Assembly: GCA_052078155.1 (NCBI GenBank)
Contig: JBQJBP010000003.1
Span: forward strand, 62,001 to 126,000
Reading direction: 5' to 3'
DNA from: CAXBMB01 sp052078155
GTDB taxonomy: Bacteria; Pseudomonadota; Alphaproteobacteria; Kiloniellales; DSM-21159
DNA length: 64,000 nucleotides
Shown: one piece after another, positions 61,304 through 64,000 of the stretch
Layout of the letters: every line of letters begins with the position of its first letter
Numbering within the stretch: the stretch's first letter is position 1
Program-made: the position numbers and the translations under genes
The notes under the pieces: model-generated
Seen by the model: only the letters and a program-made list of their open reading frames with translations
Databases searched by the model: none
What the model was told of the DNA's origin: nothing

Positions 61304-63015
61304 GCCCCTTCCTCCTGACCAGTCCGATCTTTGGGTTGGATCGGAAAGGCCCAGGCGTCGGGATCACTTGAGGCCAGAGCCTCAGGCTGTGGCGCCCCCT
61401 GATACATGGTGATGCGCGTCCAAAGATCAGATTTCGGATCGAATTTGGAGGCCCCGAAGAAGGCCAGCTTGAAGCGAAGCAGGTCCAGCGGTCTGGTCCC
61501 CGCGGCAATCAGGTTGTCGTTAATCTCCGCATAGGGATAGCGGGCGACCGTCTGAATCCGGCGAACCACATGACGATGGGCCGGGTGCTGCAGCAGGAAA
61601 GACGCCACCAGCCTGTCCCCGTAACTGTCTTTCAGTGCGGTCGCCAGGCGGGCGACATCCCGACCAATGGCCAGAGGCATTTCCCGATCCGCGCCAGGTT
61701 CACTGGCGCGCAGGCCGAAACGGGGCTCCAGCTTGTCTTCCGAATAGTACCAAAACCGTTCCTGGGCCGCCGGGTCGTCAAAATCGATGGACAGCGCCCA
61801 GTCATAGTGACGGTCAATCAGATCACGCAGGCGGGCCACAGTCATGGCCGGGTCCAGCTGGGGTGTTTCGTCGGAAAACAACTGCTCAGCCAGGTCATCC
61901 ACCAGCGCCCCGTGAGGCTCCAGCAACAGGGAGATCGTCAGTTCCTGGCCTTCCAGCGAACAGGTGGAACGGGCCTGCTGAAAGAGCGCCTCCCAGGGGT
62001 AGGGCACAGACCAGTCGGCAGAGTCCGCCCACTGGCACAGCCCGGTCAGGTCCTGCCGCAACCGTTCAATACGCTGGCTCTGCTCCGGATCCTCCACAGA
62101 CCATTCATGAATGTGCTGCAACGCAGAGGGCAGCAGGGTCTTAAAAGCCGTCAGGGTTCCGGGCTGGAGTTTTTCCAGCGTGCGAACGCGGGTCAGCGCC
62201 TCTTCACGCGCCTGAACCCACTTGTGTATCAGGATGGGGTGTTTCAGCAGGAACGGGGCCATGCCCAGCCCCGTAGAGTTACCAATACCCAGATGGTTCT
62301 TCAGGTCGTCATCCAGCGCCACGGCCTGATCGCCTCCGCGGGCTCTGGCCACATGATCCACCAGCTCCAGCGTGAACCAGCGGAAGAGATAGACCGCCAG
62401 CATCTCAATCTGAAAGGCGCCCATGACTTCAGGGCGGTCAGATGTACGTGCCCGGTCCGCACAGCCGAACTTGCCGCTGCCGTATACAGCGGTTGTGCGC
62501 ATCAGATAGCCCACGGAAGTGACCAGCTCCACCGAGGGCTGACGACCTTCCGCCAGACTGGAAACAATGTGCTCGAAAAGCCGCAGGCTCTTGTTCGCCC
62601 GGGCGACGCAGAGTTCGCTGGCCCGAAAGCGCCCGGCTTCCTGCCTGGGCGAGTTTTCCGCCAGCCGCTGCAAATCCGCTTCTTCGGGAATGCCGTCAAA
62701 GAGATTGAAAGTGGCATCCCAGGCTTCGGCGATCACCCGGTCTGTGCGCTCTTCGGGAGCCAGGGGCTGGGTAAAAACGACCAGGGAGTAGCAGCGCTGC
62801 GGCGTGTGCACACACAGAACCGACCGGCCGTAGCCCTCCGCATCCAGATCAAAAAGTCTCTTTTCAAACCGCCAGTTTTCCCGGCTCATCCGCCGAATGA
62901 GACTGCGCATAAAGCTCAGCCGGGTCTGAAAAGCGGAGCCCATGCGGGCCAGCCTCATGACCTCTGACGGAGGACGGCCCTCAGTCTTCAAGGCGGCCAG
63001 CGCTGGCGCAGTCAT
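61300..63015 (-). CDS. Conserved-looking protein of unknown function, 571 residues
   Basis: A 571-residue soluble protein starting MTAPALAALKTEGRPPSEVM. It is rich in Arg, Leu, Asp and Glu. There is no signal peptide, no TM segment, no Walker motif and no Rossmann pattern. Noticeable blocks are SLIRRMSRENWRFEKRLFDL, YLMRTTAVYGSGKFGCADR (with GSGKFG and a single Cys) and GIGNSTGLGMAPFLLKHP. These glycine-rich, conserved-looking parts suggest an enzyme. Genes upstream and downstream overlap it by 4 bp (ATGA) on each side. I do not recognise the family. Confidence 0.75.
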   Translation of the reverse strand: MTAPALAALKTEGRPPSEVMRLARMGSAFQTRLSFMRSLIRRMSRENWRFEKRLFDLDAEGYGRSVLCVHTPQRCYSLVVFTQPLAPEERTDRVIAEAWDATFNLFDGIPEEADLQRLAENSPRQEAGRFRASELCVARANKSLRLFEHIVSSLAEGRQPSVELVTSVGYLMRTTAVYGSGKFGCADRARTSDRPEVMGAFQIEMLAVYLFRWFTLELVDHVARARGGDQAVALDDDLKNHLGIGNSTGLGMAPFLLKHPILIHKWVQAREEALTRVRTLEKLQPGTLTAFKTLLPSALQHIHEWSVEDPEQSQRIERLRQDLTGLCQWADSADWSVPYPWEALFQQARSTCSLEGQELTISLLLEPHGALVDDLAEQLFSDETPQLDPAMTVARLRDLIDRHYDWALSIDFDDPAAQERFWYYSEDKLEPRFGLRASEPGADREMPLAIGRDVARLATALKDSYGDRLVASFLLQHPAHRHVVRRIQTVARYPYAEINDNLIAAGTRPLDLLRFKLAFFGASKFDPKSDLWTRITMYQGAPQPEALASSDPDAWAFPIQPKDRTGQEEGA

Positions 63016-64000
63016 TGCCCGGCTCCCGCAGCAGGTCCAAAGGACAGCTCAAAGAAGTTCAGCCAGTTTTCTCCGGCAATCCTGGCCACCTCATCTTTGG
63101 AAAAACCAACTTCGCCTAAGCCTTCAAGGATGTTGGCAAAACCCAGATTGTTTTCGAACCAGGGCGGTTGCGCGGGAAAGTTCGCCTGAGCGGCAGAGCC
63201 TTCGCCATAGTCACGATCACGGGTCCAGGTGCCGTTGCGCATCCACTCAACCACCGAATTGGGCTGATTCTGGCAAAGATCACTGCCGAACCCGACATGT
63301 TCCACCCCCATCAGGTCGACCGTTCGCGCCACCATGGCGCAAAAATCCTCCAGACTGCAGTCCGATTTGTTGTTCAGGTGATGAGGATAGAGGGACAGCC
63401 CCAGCATACCGCCACTTTCAGACAGGGCTTTCAAAACCTTGTCAGATTTGTTGCGCAGAGCCGGATGCCAGGCTGCTGGATTGGCATGGGTAATGGCGAT
63501 GGGGCGTTCCGACAGTTCTATGGCTTCCAGGGTAGAGCGTTCAGCAGAATGGCTCATGTCGATCACCAGTCCCACCCGGTTCATCTCCCTGATCACCTGA
63601 CGGCCCATGCGGGTGATGCCGGGATCTTCTGCTTCATAGCAGCCCGTCGCCAGCAGGCTTTGGTTGTTGTAGGACAACTGCATGAAGCGGGCGCCCAGCT
63701 GGTGACAGATTTCCACCAGGCCGATGTCATCTTCAATGGGTGAGCAATTCTGGAACCCGAAGATAATCGCCGTGCGTCCCTGGCTGTGGGCCTGGCGAAC
63801 ATCAGCGGCGCTGCGTCCCGGAACGATGAGATCCGGATAGGCCTCAAACCGGCGGTTCCAGGCTGCAATGTTCTCTACGGTTTCCCGAAAATCTTCATGA
63901 TAGCAAATGGTCACATGGACAGCGGCCACACCGGCCCGGTTCATCTCCTCAAAGATCTCCCGGGACCAGTTGGCATACTGCAGACCATCAACAAGCAAGA
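63012..64000 (-). CDS. M19 membrane-dipeptidase-family protein, 5' end at window edge
   Basis: At least 329 residues of the renal-dipeptidase (M19) fold. Features: VDGLQYANWS near the N-terminus, AIIFGFQNCSPIEDDIG, GARFMQLSYNNQSLLATG, the metal-site GLVIDMSHSAERST, PIAITHANPAAWHP, and VGFGSDLCQNQPN. The N-terminal zinc HxD of classical members is replaced by DGLQ, as in a subgroup found with amine-catabolism genes. The frame reaches the window edge; TTG at 63998 could be a start, but a few residues more are likely outside. It is the first visible gene of the operon with the 571-residue, DUF3726-type and LDH2-type genes. Confidence 0.85.
   Translation of the reverse strand, partial: LLVDGLQYANWSREIFEEMNRAGVAAVHVTICYHEDFRETVENIAAWNRRFEAYPDLIVPGRSAADVRQAHSQGRTAIIFGFQNCSPIEDDIGLVEICHQLGARFMQLSYNNQSLLATGCYEAEDPGITRMGRQVIREMNRVGLVIDMSHSAERSTLEAIELSERPIAITHANPAAWHPALRNKSDKVLKALSESGGMLGLSLYPHHLNNKSDCSLEDFCAMVARTVDLMGVEHVGFGSDLCQNQPNSVVEWMRNGTWTRDRDYGEGSAAQANFPAQPPWFENNLGFANILEGLGEVGFSKDEVARIAGENWLNFFELSFGPAAGAGQ

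Noticed and set aside
61570..62967. Plus-strand open frame of 465 codons opposite the 571-residue gene
   Set aside because: The minus-strand gene has ATGA overlaps with both neighbours, which the plus-strand frame lacks.
1..64000. tRNA, rRNA, integrase, transposase or prophage genes
   Set aside because: I looked for their usual motifs by eye and found none; a short tRNA could still be missed without a covariance search.

Overview
This window looks like chromosome of a free-living alphaproteobacterium. A Rhodospirillales/Kiloniellales-type lineage is my inference. The support is an SOS box of the alphaproteobacterial GTTC-N7-GTTC type in front of an imuA-imuB-dnaE2 cassette, three PAS_5-family proteins, a proline-dehydrogenase/Lrp divergon of the putA-putR kind, and several gene families common in that class. 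I saw no rRNA, tRNA, CRISPR array, prophage or insertion-sequence transposase.

Layout. 1-2.6 kb: two paralogous RTX (calcium-binding repeat) proteins, the first cut by the window edge. 2.9-5.6 kb: a LysR regulator divergent from an alpha/beta hydrolase, with a perfect 15-bp inverted repeat between them, then bacterioferritin with a Fur-like box. 6.3-12.4 kb: an aldehyde dehydrogenase, bacterioferritin-associated ferredoxin, bifunctional PutA and its divergent Lrp-type regulator. 13.1-15.4 kb: three PAS_5 proteins in a row, the third lacking any ordinary start codon. 15.5-22 kb: the SOS mutagenesis cassette. 22-22.8 kb: an array of a GC-rich repeat. 22.8-31 kb: MarC, an Lrp regulator, a DUF6356 protein, a Bax-like glucosaminidase, a class II glutamine amidotransferase, a thioesterase, an enoyl-CoA hydratase, thiM-thiE and a lone TRAP binding protein. 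31.4-37.8 kb: pyrE, a peptide-type ABC transporter without ATPases, a phytanoyl-CoA dioxygenase-like enzyme and two small proteins. 37.8-42.4 kb: thiO-thiS-thiG-thiE behind a TPP riboswitch, and a GcvA-like LysR regulator. 43-50.2 kb: a universal stress protein with an FNR-type box, and a complete dipeptide/oligopeptide ABC operon. 51-64 kb: an amidohydrolase, an M3 oligopeptidase, an XRE-cupin regulator convergent with creatinase, kbl-tdh (threonine to glycine), and a four-gene operon (M19 dipeptidase, an unrecognised 571-aa protein, a DUF3726-type protein, a malate/lactate-dehydrogenase-family oxidoreductase) that runs off the right edge.

How it fits together. Much of the right half handles peptides and small amino compounds: uptake of peptides, their cleavage by M3 and M19-type enzymes, creatine hydrolysis to sarcosine and urea, threonine breakdown to glycine, and (left) proline oxidation to glutamate. 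Thiamine is served by both a synthesis operon and a salvage pair.

The strongest structural signal not explained by genes is a family of about 130-bp intergenic repeats with similar ends (AGAGCATGATCGGTTTA... and ...TAAACCGATTTGACTCT). I count nine full or decayed copies. In three cases the repeat itself supplies the stop codon of the neighbouring gene. A second family, built on the 19-mer CGCCCGAGCTTATGCGAGG, occurs as an array at 22.06-22.76 kb and again, inverted, at 38.65-38.82 kb. The most likely undescribed pathway is the four-gene operon at 59.5-64 kb.
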